Source: Terrisporobacter sp. (GTDB lineage: Bacteria > Bacillota_A > Clostridia > Peptostreptococcales > Peptostreptococcaceae). Taken from it: a stretch of 64,000 bases of DNA. Shown here one piece after another: positions 9,128 through 18,387 of the stretch (position 1 is the stretch's first letter; every line of letters starts with the position of its first letter). The translations under genes were made by a program, and so were the position numbers. The DNA lies in contig JARKUZ010000075.1 of the NCBI GenBank assembly GCA_029851945.1, positions 8,085-72,084 on the forward strand. Direction: 5' to 3'. The notes under the pieces were generated by a model. It ran no database searches and was not told the origin of the DNA. It saw only the letters and a list, made by a program, of their open reading frames with translations.

Positions 9128-9164
9128 AAAACCTCATCATAAATATTTATGCTGAGGTTTTTCT
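9128..9164 (+). terminator. Terminator of psuK-psuG
   Basis: Two stacked perfect stems (AAAACCTCA with its complement, and CATAAAT with ATTTATG, separated by one T/C mismatch), followed by T residues. Confidence 0.85.
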
Positions 9165-9348
9165 ATATTTCTATCATAAAATAGGTACTGATGTTATTTT
9201 CAACTATTTTAAAGTAAAAGTTATAAATAAAGCGGATTATATCTTCACATGGTACGTCTTTATCTATAATTCTATCTATTACATTTAATTTACCAATAGT
9301 TTTTTCATTCTTCTATATATCTTATCTAAATCCATACATTTTTTTCAT
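9163..9348 (-). pseudogene. Possible decayed small gene downstream of the ABC exporter
   Basis: On the minus strand GGGGAGAG is followed at good spacing by ATG 9348 and a 62-codon frame (MKKMYGFR..., KTIGKLNVIDRIIDKDVPCEDIIRFIY...) with in-frame stops at codons 9 and 12, ending at 9163. Apart from the two stops the frame reads like protein. It lies directly downstream of the exporter genes on the same strand, so it may be a dead third gene of that operon. I cannot name a family. Confidence 0.3.
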
Positions 9349-9384
9349 ATTACTCTCCCCTCAACCTTTATCCCTTTGTTCACA

Positions 9385-11046
9385 TTAACAACTTATACTC
9401 TTATCTTCTAAAGTTATAACTTTATCACAGGTTAGCATTGAAGATAATCTATGAGATATACAGAGAACTGTTCTTTCATTAGAAGCATCTTTAAGTACAG
9501 AAATTATGCTCTCCTCTGTTTCCGAATCCAAATTTGCAGTCATTTCATCTAATAACATTATTGGAGGGTTTGTAACTATGGCTCTTGCTATTGATAATAA
9601 TTGACACTGACCTTGTGAAAATAAATATGGCATTGCTACTGCTTCATATCCTCCATCTAAATTCATCACATAATCATGCAATCCTACAAATTTAATAGCA
9701 TTTTCAATTTCCTTTTTACTTATATTCTTATCTCCTAGGCTAATCTGATCAGATACTGTCCCTTTTATAAACGAAAAACTTTGTTCTACATAACCAAATA
9801 TTTTTCGTTTTTGATTGTTAGGAATTTGACTTACATTTATCCCTCCCAATGTAACACTTCCTTTTTCGGGTCCTAACAGTCCCAAAATAAGCTTAAACAT
9901 TGTAGTTTTTCCTACTCCTGTTCTTCCTGCAAAAGTTATATGTTCTTTGTATTTAATAGTTATAGATATATCTTTTAAGATCTCTTTATTTTTACTATAA
10001 GAAAAATATACATTTTTAAATTTTATATCTATATTATTTTTGTCTTTTAAGATTTTATCATATGTTAATGTAAAATTTTTTTTAATTTCTTCTTTTTCTC
10101 CTAAAAACTCATCTATCCTATATATACCTGCTATTGATTGCTGAATATTTTGTAATTCCATACCTAAATTTTCTATAGGACTAAAAATATTTGTTATTAG
10201 TTCAATTGAAGCAGCGACTGCTCCTATTGAAATGCCTAAAAATCCTAAAGAATAACTAGATAAAATAACTACTATAGCTATCACAGCAGACCTTATAATT
10301 AATATAATTGGCGAAAAAATTGAATCATAAAAATTTATTTTATCCATAGCTTCATAGCTTTCATTTAAATAATCAAGATATTTTACTTCCATGTACTCTT
10401 CTTTACTAAATGATTTTATCATTTGTATATTATTTATACTTTCTGGAATATGATTGTTCACTTTTGCTGTTAGTACACGATAAAGCTTTTGTGCACTTAA
10501 CATCTTTCTTTGAAATGTTCTTGTCAAAAAATAGATTATAGGTATAATGCTAATTACTAGTATGCCTAATTTATAACTAAACATCCATATAGAAAAAACT
10601 ATTCCTATAATTTTAAATACATCAACTACCATACTAATAATACCATTTGTAAATAACGAACCTACTGCTTCAACATCATTAGAAAATCTAGACACCACAG
10701 AACCACTTTCATTTATAGATAAATATCCAATTGGTATTTTTTCTAACTTAGTCATCATCTCTTCTCTAATACGCCTTATTATTTTTTGACCAAAAACAAT
10801 TATAAGACCTTCTTTAGCAAAATTAAAAACACCAACCAAAGCTATAAATATAAAATATATAAGTGCAGGTATTAATAAATCTTTACCTTTACCAAGTATC
10901 AAATAATCATCAATTATATATTTTAAAACTTGAGGAGTAACTAGACTTAAACCTATTGTTCCAATTATTACAACTACTAATAAAAAGGTAAGTAATTTAA
11001 ATTTTTTAAATACACCCAATATTAATCCTGCTACTTTAGTATTCAT
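9385..11046 (-). CDS. ABC exporter subunit, BmrD-like half (degenerate signature)
   Basis: A ~553-residue half-transporter: six-helix exporter membrane domain (about 1-310) and an ATPase domain (about 345-553) with Walker A GRTGVGKTT, Walker B IMLLDEMTANLD and switch CISHRLS. The signature is FSQGQ instead of LSGGQ. The upstream partner has a normal signature but a Walker B Asp in place of the catalytic Glu, so the pair forms one consensus and one degenerate ATP site, as in BmrC/BmrD, TM287/288 and LmrCD. I start at ATG 11046, which has GAGAG upstream; GTG 11055 is also in frame. It overlaps the partner's 3' end by 11 bases, implying translational coupling. Probably a multidrug or peptide exporter. 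Confidence 0.9.
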   Translation of the reverse strand: MNTKVAGLILGVFKKFKLLTFLLVVVIIGTIGLSLVTPQVLKYIIDDYLILGKGKDLLIPALIYFIFIALVGVFNFAKEGLIIVFGQKIIRRIREEMMTKLEKIPIGYLSINESGSVVSRFSNDVEAVGSLFTNGIISMVVDVFKIIGIVFSIWMFSYKLGILVISIIPIIYFLTRTFQRKMLSAQKLYRVLTAKVNNHIPESINNIQMIKSFSKEEYMEVKYLDYLNESYEAMDKINFYDSIFSPIILIIRSAVIAIVVILSSYSLGFLGISIGAVAASIELITNIFSPIENLGMELQNIQQSIAGIYRIDEFLGEKEEIKKNFTLTYDKILKDKNNIDIKFKNVYFSYSKNKEILKDISITIKYKEHITFAGRTGVGKTTMFKLILGLLGPEKGSVTLGGINVSQIPNNQKRKIFGYVEQSFSFIKGTVSDQISLGDKNISKKEIENAIKFVGLHDYVMNLDGGYEAVAMPYLFSQGQCQLLSIARAIVTNPPIMLLDEMTANLDSETEESIISVLKDASNERTVLCISHRLSSMLTCDKVITLEDKSISC

Positions 11047-12778
11047 CTTTATCACTCTCTTTTCTTTTCTGTAAATTATATAATTGCATATATAAGTTTG
11101 AATTATTTAATAATTCCTCATGACTACCATAATCAATGTTCTTATCTTCTTTCATCAATATTATTTGATTTAAATCTTCAAAAATTGATAACCTATGAGA
11201 AACTAATAAAATTATAGAATCTTTATAATTATTTCTTAGATTATCAATAATAGATTTTTCTGTAATCATATCTACAGCAGAAAAAGGATCATCTAATATG
11301 AGTATTCTATTTTCGTGGTAAAGGGTTCTAGCAAGAGCAATTCTAGCTTGCTGACCGCCACTAAGTCTTATTCCTCCATTCCCAACTAGTGTATAAATTC
11401 CATCATCCATATGTTTCAAATCTTCATCAAAACAAACCATTTTTAAAACATGAGAAATATCTCCGTCATCACCTAATGTTATATTGTTATAAATAGTATC
11501 AGATATTAAATGTGGATTGTGTCCTAAATAAGAAATTATATTACTTCTTTCATATTGGCTATAGTCTCTTAATTCTTTATTATTAATTTCTAGACTGCCT
11601 TCATAAGGATATTCAGACAAAAACAATTTACCTAGTGTCGATTTTCCACAACCAATAGGACCAGTAATCCCTATAATATCACCTTTTTTACCTTCTATAT
11701 TTAAATTTTTTATTATATAATCTTTATTATTATAAGAAAAGTTTAATTTTTTTATATTTAAAGATACATAATCCTTTACACCATTTAATTTTTCATCTAT
11801 TTTGCTGTATTCTTTAAGGTAGGGCTTAATTCTATTCCATGAAACTCTAGACTTTTGAATAGTATTAAATAACTTTGCAATTCTACTTGCTTTAACTGCC
11901 ATTACAGCAAATAAAGATATATATGCTGAAAAAATTCCTACTGTAAAACTTCCATCATATACCTTGTTACCAGCCATGATTATAACAAATACTATCCCGC
12001 TCATTGCTATAACATTGTAGATAGGCTGCATAGCATTTTCCCATACATTAGCTATAATAGCCTTTCTTTCAAAGTCAGCTAATTCTTCTTCATATATTTT
12101 TTTATTGTCAGCTTCTCTTCCATATAATCTATATAAAATAGCATTATCTATCCTATCATAAGTTAAATCTGAAATTTTGGATACTTTTTCACGATATTCT
12201 CTAGTAAATTTAAATATAGCCTTTTTTAATTTTTCAGCTAGTAATACCGCTAAGGGAATGAATATACTACCAAATAATGTTATCTTGACATCATAATTTA
12301 AAAGAGTTATTAAGTATGTTATGAATAATACTCCTGTATCAAATACTTCTGTTGTTGACTTTCTCATTCCTTCTACACAAACATCCACATCTGATATAGC
12401 TTTTGTCATAAGGCTTCCCATATTTTCATTATGAAGTTCTTTTTCACTTTTATGAATTAAATTATTATAAAGCATAAATCTCATTGTTGCAGTAGTCCTA
12501 TTTGCAAACTGTCTTACAAAATATCTTTTTAAATATCTAAAAAACTGAACTAATCCTATAACTAAAATAAAAGTAATTGATAATTTACATAAACTATATA
12601 AATTTTGTTTTTCTATTAAAGCATCTATTAATTTTCCTTGATAAATCGGTCGAGCTATCATGCCCACGTTATATAAAACCCCAAATATAGTAAGTAAAAC
12701 TACAACTTTTCTTTCCTTTACCCAATAGTTTTTAATTTTATCAGGATTTTTCATAGGACTAATTGGGCTTTTTTTCAT
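11036..12778 (-). CDS. ABC exporter subunit, BmrC-like half (Walker B Asp)
   Basis: A 580-residue half-transporter, first gene of a two-gene operon. Membrane domain about 25-315; ATPase domain about 345-575 with Walker A GPIGCGKST, signature RLSGGQQAR, Walker B ILILDDPFSAVD and switch LLVSHRLS. The residue after the Walker B Asp is Asp, not the catalytic Glu: the hallmark of the BmrC/YheI-type subunit in heterodimeric exporters. AAGGGGG precedes the ATG. No regulator gene is adjacent; the reverse rubrerythrin upstream has its own terminator. Confidence 0.92.
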   Translation of the reverse strand: MKKSPISPMKNPDKIKNYWVKERKVVVLLTIFGVLYNVGMIARPIYQGKLIDALIEKQNLYSLCKLSITFILVIGLVQFFRYLKRYFVRQFANRTTATMRFMLYNNLIHKSEKELHNENMGSLMTKAISDVDVCVEGMRKSTTEVFDTGVLFITYLITLLNYDVKITLFGSIFIPLAVLLAEKLKKAIFKFTREYREKVSKISDLTYDRIDNAILYRLYGREADNKKIYEEELADFERKAIIANVWENAMQPIYNVIAMSGIVFVIIMAGNKVYDGSFTVGIFSAYISLFAVMAVKASRIAKLFNTIQKSRVSWNRIKPYLKEYSKIDEKLNGVKDYVSLNIKKLNFSYNNKDYIIKNLNIEGKKGDIIGITGPIGCGKSTLGKLFLSEYPYEGSLEINNKELRDYSQYERSNIISYLGHNPHLISDTIYNNITLGDDGDISHVLKMVCFDEDLKHMDDGIYTLVGNGGIRLSGGQQARIALARTLYHENRILILDDPFSAVDMITEKSIIDNLRNNYKDSIILLVSHRLSIFEDLNQIILMKEDKNIDYGSHEELLNNSNLYMQLYNLQKRKESDKDEY

Positions 12779-12856
12779 ACTAATCCCCCTTAAAATGTAA
12801 TATTATATATTAAAATATTAGCATAGTTAACAAAAAATGCTCAGTATGAAATATAA

Positions 12857-12888
12857 AAAAGACACTTATAAGGTTATAAGTGTCTTTT
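12857..12888 (-). terminator. Terminator of reverse rubrerythrin
   Basis: Perfect 15-base arms (12857-12871, 12874-12888) around a two-base centre, with a T tract on the minus strand. It separates the rubrerythrin from the ABC operon. Confidence 0.85.
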
Positions 12889-12904
12889 GATATTAAGGTT
12901 TATA

Positions 12905-13456
12905 TTAAGCTTGTTTTCCAAAATGTCTTTCTAATAATCCTAAGAATGCTTTACCATGTCTAGCTTCATCTTTACACATTTCATGAACTGTATCATGTAT
13001 AGCATCTAATCCTAATTCTTTAGCTCTTTTAGCTATTTTTAATTTTCCTTCAGTAGCCCCATATTCAGCTTCTACTCTTGCTTCTAAGTTAGCTTTTGTA
13101 TCAGCAACTACAACTTCTCCTAATAATTCAGCGAATTTAGCAGCATGTTCTGCTTCTTCGAAAGCTATTCTTTTGTAAGCTTCAGCAACTTCTGGGTATC
13201 CCTCTCTATCAGCTTGTCTTGACATTGCAAGATACATTCCTACTTCTGTACATTCTCCAACGAAGTTAGCTCTTAATCCTTCTATTACTTCTTCGTCTAT
13301 TCCTTGAGCAACACCTATTCTGTGCTCATCTGCCCATTTCAATTCTCCAGTCATTTCTTCAAACTTATCAGTTCCTACTTTACATACTGGACATACTTCT
13401 GGAGCAGTTTCTCCTTCAAATATATAACCGCATACTGTACATACGAATTTTTTCAT
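12905..13456 (-). CDS. Reverse rubrerythrin (NADH peroxidase component)
   Basis: A 183-residue non-haem iron protein with the domain order reversed from classical rubrerythrin: an N-terminal rubredoxin domain with CTVCGY and CPVCK (Cys4 Fe site), then a four-helix diiron domain with the ExxH-type ligands [17 protein letters not shown] and [10 protein letters not shown]. In clostridia such proteins reduce H2O2, taking electrons from NADH via rubredoxin-type reductases, and protect against oxygen. I prefer ATG 13456 over 13462 because GGAGGT lies about eight bases before the second ATG and only two or three before the first. Alone, with its own terminator. Confidence 0.94.
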   Translation of the reverse strand: MKKFVCTVCGYIFEGETAPEVCPVCKVGTDKFEEMTGELKWADEHRIGVAQGIDEEVIEGLRANFVGECTEVGMYLAMSRQADREGYPEVAEAYKRIAFEEAEHAAKFAELLGEVVVADTKANLEARVEAEYGATEGKLKIAKRAKELGLDAIHDTVHEMCKDEARHGKAFLGLLERHFGKQA

Positions 13457-13606
13457 TTTCATTTACCTCCTAATTTATTTATGCTATTTTTAAAAATCTT
13501 ATAGTCATTTTTCAAATGTTAATTATTTATTATGTTATGTATATACCCGTCACTTTGTTGTCTAAACATTTTTTTAATTTTTATTATAATTATAAAATTA
13601 TTTAAA

Positions 13607-15337
13607 TTAATTATATATGTCTGAAAATTCAATTTTACATTTTTCAATATTAAAATCTCTATTGGCTAAAGCATAATTGTCCTTATCATCAAACTCCATA
13701 GTTCTTATAGGTAAAGTAAAAATAAATTCAGATCCTTCCCCTAACTTACTCTCAACCCTTATATGGCCACTATGTAGCTCGACTAAATACTGAACAAGAG
13801 ATAAACCTATTCCGCTACCTTCATTTTTTCTAGTAAGATTTGAATTTACTTGTCCAAATCTATCAAATATTATATCTACTTTATCTTTAGGTATACCAAC
13901 ACCATTATCCTTCACAGATACAAAAACATTATTTTCATCTCTACTTACTTTAACTATTATTTCACCACCAGTTGAAGAACTGTATTTTATCGCATTAGAA
14001 AGTAAATTTAATATAATTCTTTCTATTGCATCTGGATCACATACTGTAATTATTTCTTCTTCTTCTGTGTCAAAAATAAGATTTATATCTTTACTTTCTA
14101 CATATTGAACAACAGAAGTAGTTATATCTTCTATTATATTTACAATATTATTATTCGATAAAGATATATTATAATAACCTATATCCATTTTACTTATATC
14201 AATTAGATTATTAACAAGTCTTAATAACCTATAGGAGTTTTGTCTAATTCCTTTTATATGTTTTTGTAAATTTTCTAAAGAAACATTTCCCTTATCAATA
14301 TTTTTTTGCATTATTTGCATAGTTCCTAGGATTATGTTTAGAGGTGTTTTAAACTCATGAGATACATTGGCAAAGAATTCATTTTTTACTGACTCTAATT
14401 TCACTTTTTCTTCTAATTTTTTTTTACATTCTTCTTCTATGATGCTTTGAGTTACATCTTTACCACTCGCTATAAAGACATTAGATTTTTCAGAATATCT
14501 TATTTTCCAATCTATCCACTTTAAATTATCATCTTTGCATAAGTGCCTAACTGTGATATTATCTGTCTTTTTCTTCACTTCACCACTATTTAATAATGAA
14601 AATGATAGTTGATTTATTTTTGGTATATCTTCATGATAAATAGTATTCATAAAATTCTTTTTCATTAGTTGATTTAAATCCCACCCTAAAGTTTCTTGCA
14701 AACTTGAGCTAATTTTAATTAAATCACAATTCAAATCAAAAACCGTAAATAAATCTGATGATGATTCTAAATAATCCTCAAGCTCATTTTTAGCTTTTAT
14801 TCTTTGTTCCCTTTCTATCTTTATATCCTGATTCAATTTATAGTTTCTAATGATAATACCTATCATATTACAAATACCTTCTATAAAATCATCTGTGATA
14901 TTCTTATTATCATACTTAGATTTATAGCATATATTTAAGCATCCCATAAATTCATCATCAATAGTAATTTTGTAAAATTCTAAATATTTAATATAATGAT
15001 TATCTAAAAAATCATATATTTTTTTATTTTTAAACTCATCTATATTTTTTATTTTTTCAAGTATATTTAATCTCAATTCTCCATTTATAATACTCTCCAA
15101 GGTACTTGCATCTATAGGTATTTTTATTTTACTAATATTACTATATCCATCTCCTTGTGTATAAGTAAATGGTTCTAATAATTGACTCACTTTATTATAT
15201 AAAAAAACAGATACTCCAATTGATTTGGTGTCATCCTTTATATCTCTGCATATATCACTAAGTATAGACTTCACACTTTCATATTTTTTTAAATTATCTA
15301 AATTACTCATTTTTTTGTATATACTTATTTCATCCAT
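13607..15337 (-). CDS. Orphan sensor histidine kinase (GAF-PAS-HisKA-HATPase)
   Basis: A 576-residue kinase without transmembrane segments. A GAF-like domain occupies about 10-175, a PAS domain about 190-290 (DLFTVFDLNCDLIKISSS, GWDLNQL), then HisKA with H-box NVSHEFKTPLN and a HATPase with NLLSNAIKYSS (N box), DNGVGIP (G1) and GSGIGLSLV (G2). No response regulator lies nearby, so the partner is elsewhere. In spore-forming clostridia, soluble orphan kinases of this shape are candidates for phosphorylating Spo0A, but nothing here proves that. GGGGGAG precedes the ATG. Confidence 0.92.
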   Translation of the reverse strand: MDEISIYKKMSNLDNLKKYESVKSILSDICRDIKDDTKSIGVSVFLYNKVSQLLEPFTYTQGDGYSNISKIKIPIDASTLESIINGELRLNILEKIKNIDEFKNKKIYDFLDNHYIKYLEFYKITIDDEFMGCLNICYKSKYDNKNITDDFIEGICNMIGIIIRNYKLNQDIKIEREQRIKAKNELEDYLESSSDLFTVFDLNCDLIKISSSLQETLGWDLNQLMKKNFMNTIYHEDIPKINQLSFSLLNSGEVKKKTDNITVRHLCKDDNLKWIDWKIRYSEKSNVFIASGKDVTQSIIEEECKKKLEEKVKLESVKNEFFANVSHEFKTPLNIILGTMQIMQKNIDKGNVSLENLQKHIKGIRQNSYRLLRLVNNLIDISKMDIGYYNISLSNNNIVNIIEDITTSVVQYVESKDINLIFDTEEEEIITVCDPDAIERIILNLLSNAIKYSSSTGGEIIVKVSRDENNVFVSVKDNGVGIPKDKVDIIFDRFGQVNSNLTRKNEGSGIGLSLVQYLVELHSGHIRVESKLGEGSEFIFTLPIRTMEFDDKDNYALANRDFNIEKCKIEFSDIYN

Positions 15338-15747
15338 GATACTCCCCCAGATATATAACCTTCTATAATATATTTGTGTATTTAATTTATTATATAAAAA
15401 TTATACTTTTAATATATTAAAACCTTCAAAATTAACTATTCTACATTTCTATTTAAATCCCCTTTTTAATATTGTTTTTTATTATTATTACTTTGGACAT
15501 TATGATAATTTTATTAACTATTAAATATTTCATAAAAAGTAATCCTAATATGAAGACATTATTTCACAATTATAGAGAGTTTCAGCATATAAGTAAATTT
15601 TTAAATTAAAAGTTGATAGTATATCTACCGTTCAAAAAATATTCATAGCTTTTTATATAATATATTAATAAAATATTTATTACATATTTTGGAGAATTAA
15701 TTAAATAATAATATCTATAAATACATAGATGCAGGAGGATAATTAAT
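15338..15747. other. 410-bp divergent intergenic region
   Basis: Promoter region for the histidine kinase (minus) and the lipoprotein (plus). It is very AT-rich. I see no conserved RNA motif, no strong inverted repeat and no convincing gene fragment. Confidence 0.4.
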
Positions 15748-16491
15748 ATGTATCATAATAAATTTATTGTATTTATAATTTTATTATTTATATTTCTTGT
15801 TGGATGCGAAATGGAAGAGTTAAATAATAAATCAGAAAATACATTAGAGTTTACAAATATTGATATAAATCAATTAATTGGTGTAAATTATAAGGATGTA
15901 GAAAAAATGTATGGTTATCCTTATAAAGCTATTTTTTATATAAATAAAGATGATTTTAGTATGAAATCTATTAATAATATTACAATTAGAGACTTTTATC
16001 ATCATTCTATCGTAGAGGCATCTTATAAAAATTCCTCGGATTTTAATTCTTATATAAATTTATCTTATGAACATGGAAAAGTTATAGATGCAACATATGA
16101 TAATATGGATGTAATAAATTATACTAAAATATTAGAAGAAGATGAATTAATAGATTGTGATTATAAAATTGAATTATTTAAAAATTTTGATAGCATTCCA
16201 TATAATAAATTTAATTTAACTACTTGTCAAAATAACCTAAAAGGAAAAGATATTAACGACTTTAACAAAGAATACAACATTGAATACCCTAATTATGTTG
16301 CCAATGATACAATAACTAATAAAAAACTATATTTTTATCCTTTGACTAAAAACGATTCACAAGACCATATAAATATGGCTCTAGTTTATACTATCAATAA
16401 CAAAATAAAAAATATTGAAATTATAGACAAAAAAATTACATGTGAACTTATTATAAAATACTTTCTTAATACAAAAAAGTACATGCATTAA
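15748..16491 (+). CDS. Lipoprotein of unknown function
   Basis: A 247-residue protein with a short lipoprotein signal peptide (hydrophobic residues 6-18, lipobox LVGC, Cys about 20), so anchored outside the membrane after lipidation. The mature part is rich in Asn, Asp, Lys and Tyr, with no Cys-rich or catalytic motif I recognise. AGGAGGA precedes the ATG by seven bases. Low-complexity AT-rich codon use raises Asn/Ile/Lys content, so composition says little. It converges on the AbgT gene and shares a terminator that overlaps its stop codon. Confidence 0.8.
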   Translation: MYHNKFIVFIILLFIFLVGCEMEELNNKSENTLEFTNIDINQLIGVNYKDVEKMYGYPYKAIFYINKDDFSMKSINNITIRDFYHHSIVEASYKNSSDFNSYINLSYEHGKVIDATYDNMDVINYTKILEEDELIDCDYKIELFKNFDSIPYNKFNLTTCQNNLKGKDINDFNKEYNIEYPNYVANDTITNKKLYFYPLTKNDSQDHINMALVYTINNKIKNIEIIDKKITCELIIKYFLNTKKYMH

Positions 16492-16505
16492 TACATGTAC
16501 TTTTT
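16474..16505. terminator. Shared terminator overlapping the lipoprotein stop codon
   Basis: Perfect 12-base arms (16474-16485, 16494-16505), with A and T runs at the ends so that it works in both directions. Confidence 0.85.
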
Positions 16506-16522
16506 ACATTATTATATAAAAA

Positions 16523-18103
16523 TTATATTGTCAAACCTGCCCCTGGTCCTAATGGTATTCCCAGTAACATCCAAAATGCAAGTAAAATTGTCCATCCAAT
16601 TAAGAATATTATTGAGTATGGAACCATTGTTGAGATTATTGTTCCTATACCTGCTTTTTTATCATATTTTTGAGCAAATACAACTATCATTGCAAAATAG
16701 CTCATAAGTGGTGATATTATATTTGTTGTAGAATCTCCTATTCTATAAGCAACTTGAGTTAATTCCGGAGATATACCAACGTTCATAAACATTGGTAAAA
16801 ATACAGGAGCTAATATTGCCCATTTAGCAGAAGCTGATCCCATAAATAAGTTTATAAATCCAACAAATAATACAAATAATATCATTAGTAGTGTTGAATT
16901 AATATTTAATGATTGTAGTAATTTAGCACCTTCTAATGCTAGTATTGTCCCTAAGTTTGTGTATGAGAAATAGTTTACAAACTGCGCTGCAACAAATGAT
17001 AAAGCTATATATCCACCCATAGATTTCATAGCTGTTTCTAATTGTGCACAAACATCTTTTTCATTTTTAAATACTCCCGCAACCTTTCCAAATACTATTG
17101 AAGGTATTAAGAATAATATTGCTAATATTGTCACGAATCCATTCATTAATGGAGAGTGATCTATTATACTTCCTGTTTCAGCATTTCTAAGTATACCATT
17201 TTCCGGAATAGTTAATAATACTACTATTACTGCTAAAGTAAAGAAAGTCATATTAGCATACTTTAATGCTTTCTTCTCTTGATCGGATAAATTCTTTAAA
17301 CTATCATCATTAGAATCAACTGAATCTAATTTTTGTTTTGATAATCTTGGTTCAACTATTTTATCAGTTATTATCCATCCAAGAATAGTTATTAAAAATG
17401 TTGACACAAACATAAAGAAGAAATTTCCTGTTGGTGATACAACATAATTTGGATCTACCATTTTTGCTGCTTCTGTTGATAAACCAGCTAACATTGGATC
17501 TATCGTACCCACCATTAAATTAGCACTAAACCCTCCAGATACTCCTGCAAAACCTGCTGCAAGACCAGCTAAAGGATGTCTACCAAATGACATAAATATT
17601 AGTGCACCTAGTGGAACTAATACAACATAACCAGCATCTGAAGCTATGTTAGACATAACCCCTAAAAATACTACCATTGGTGTAACTAATGCAGCTGGTG
17701 TAATTTGAACAGTTCTTTTAAGTAAAGCAGATATATATCCACTTCCTTCTGCTGTTCCTATACCAAACATACCAACTAAAACCATACCAAGCGGTGCAAA
17801 GTTTACGAAGTTACTTATAGCATTTTCTAACATGTAAACTATACCTTCTCTTGATAATAAACTTACTGCTTTAATTGTTTGTAAAGAGACTTCATTCGTT
17901 GTCCTATCTATCAGCTCACCTGTAGATGAAAGTCCTACTCCAGCCGCTATCGCAGATATTATCATAATAGCTAAACAAAAAATTCCGAATAATGTTATCG
18001 GATGCGGCAGTTTATTCCCTACTCTTTCAATTGTATCTAGATTTCTTTGAAAGAAACTCTTTTTTTCATTTTTTACTTTCACATCATTTACAACTGTACT
18101 CAT
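16523..18103 (-). CDS. AbgT-family transporter
   Basis: A 526-residue polytopic protein of the AbgT family (p-aminobenzoyl-glutamate importers; some members, such as MtrF and YdaH, export sulfonamides or PABA). The sequence begins with the typical RVGNKLPHPITLFGIFC and contains FVNFAPLGMVLVGMFGIGTAEGSG, MSNIASDAGYVVLVPL and FMGSASAKWAILAPVFLPM. About 12 membrane segments. GGGAGG precedes the ATG. No abgA/abgB-type hydrolase lies nearby, so substrate and direction remain open. Confidence 0.94.
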   Translation of the reverse strand: MSTVVNDVKVKNEKKSFFQRNLDTIERVGNKLPHPITLFGIFCLAIMIISAIAAGVGLSSTGELIDRTTNEVSLQTIKAVSLLSREGIVYMLENAISNFVNFAPLGMVLVGMFGIGTAEGSGYISALLKRTVQITPAALVTPMVVFLGVMSNIASDAGYVVLVPLGALIFMSFGRHPLAGLAAGFAGVSGGFSANLMVGTIDPMLAGLSTEAAKMVDPNYVVSPTGNFFFMFVSTFLITILGWIITDKIVEPRLSKQKLDSVDSNDDSLKNLSDQEKKALKYANMTFFTLAVIVVLLTIPENGILRNAETGSIIDHSPLMNGFVTILAILFLIPSIVFGKVAGVFKNEKDVCAQLETAMKSMGGYIALSFVAAQFVNYFSYTNLGTILALEGAKLLQSLNINSTLLMILFVLFVGFINLFMGSASAKWAILAPVFLPMFMNVGISPELTQVAYRIGDSTTNIISPLMSYFAMIVVFAQKYDKKAGIGTIISTMVPYSIIFLIGWTILLAFWMLLGIPLGPGAGLTI

Positions 18104-18259
18104 AATTGTCCTCCCTTTTAGTCCTATTTATTAAACCCATAATATAATTTATTGTATTTATTTGTCAAATATACAATAAAATTTCTATTTTAATTATTAA
18201 ACCTATTCAAATATAATTTATTATAATTATACTGTTTATATTTTTGGGGCAATAAAGAA

Positions 18260-18297
18260 AATAACCCTAATAAAACTAAGTTGTTTTATAGGGTTAT
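18260..18297 (-). terminator. Terminator downstream of dinG
   Basis: Sixteen paired bases with a single bulged A and a TAAGTT-type loop. T-rich sequence follows on the minus strand, placing it ~90 bases after the helicase gene's stop. Confidence 0.7.
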
Positions 18298-18387
18298 TTT
18301 AATATTTTATAGTATTATTTTGATATGGTTTATTATAATTGAAAGTTAAAAATCATTTTCTTATATATTTTTTTAACTAAAATACAG

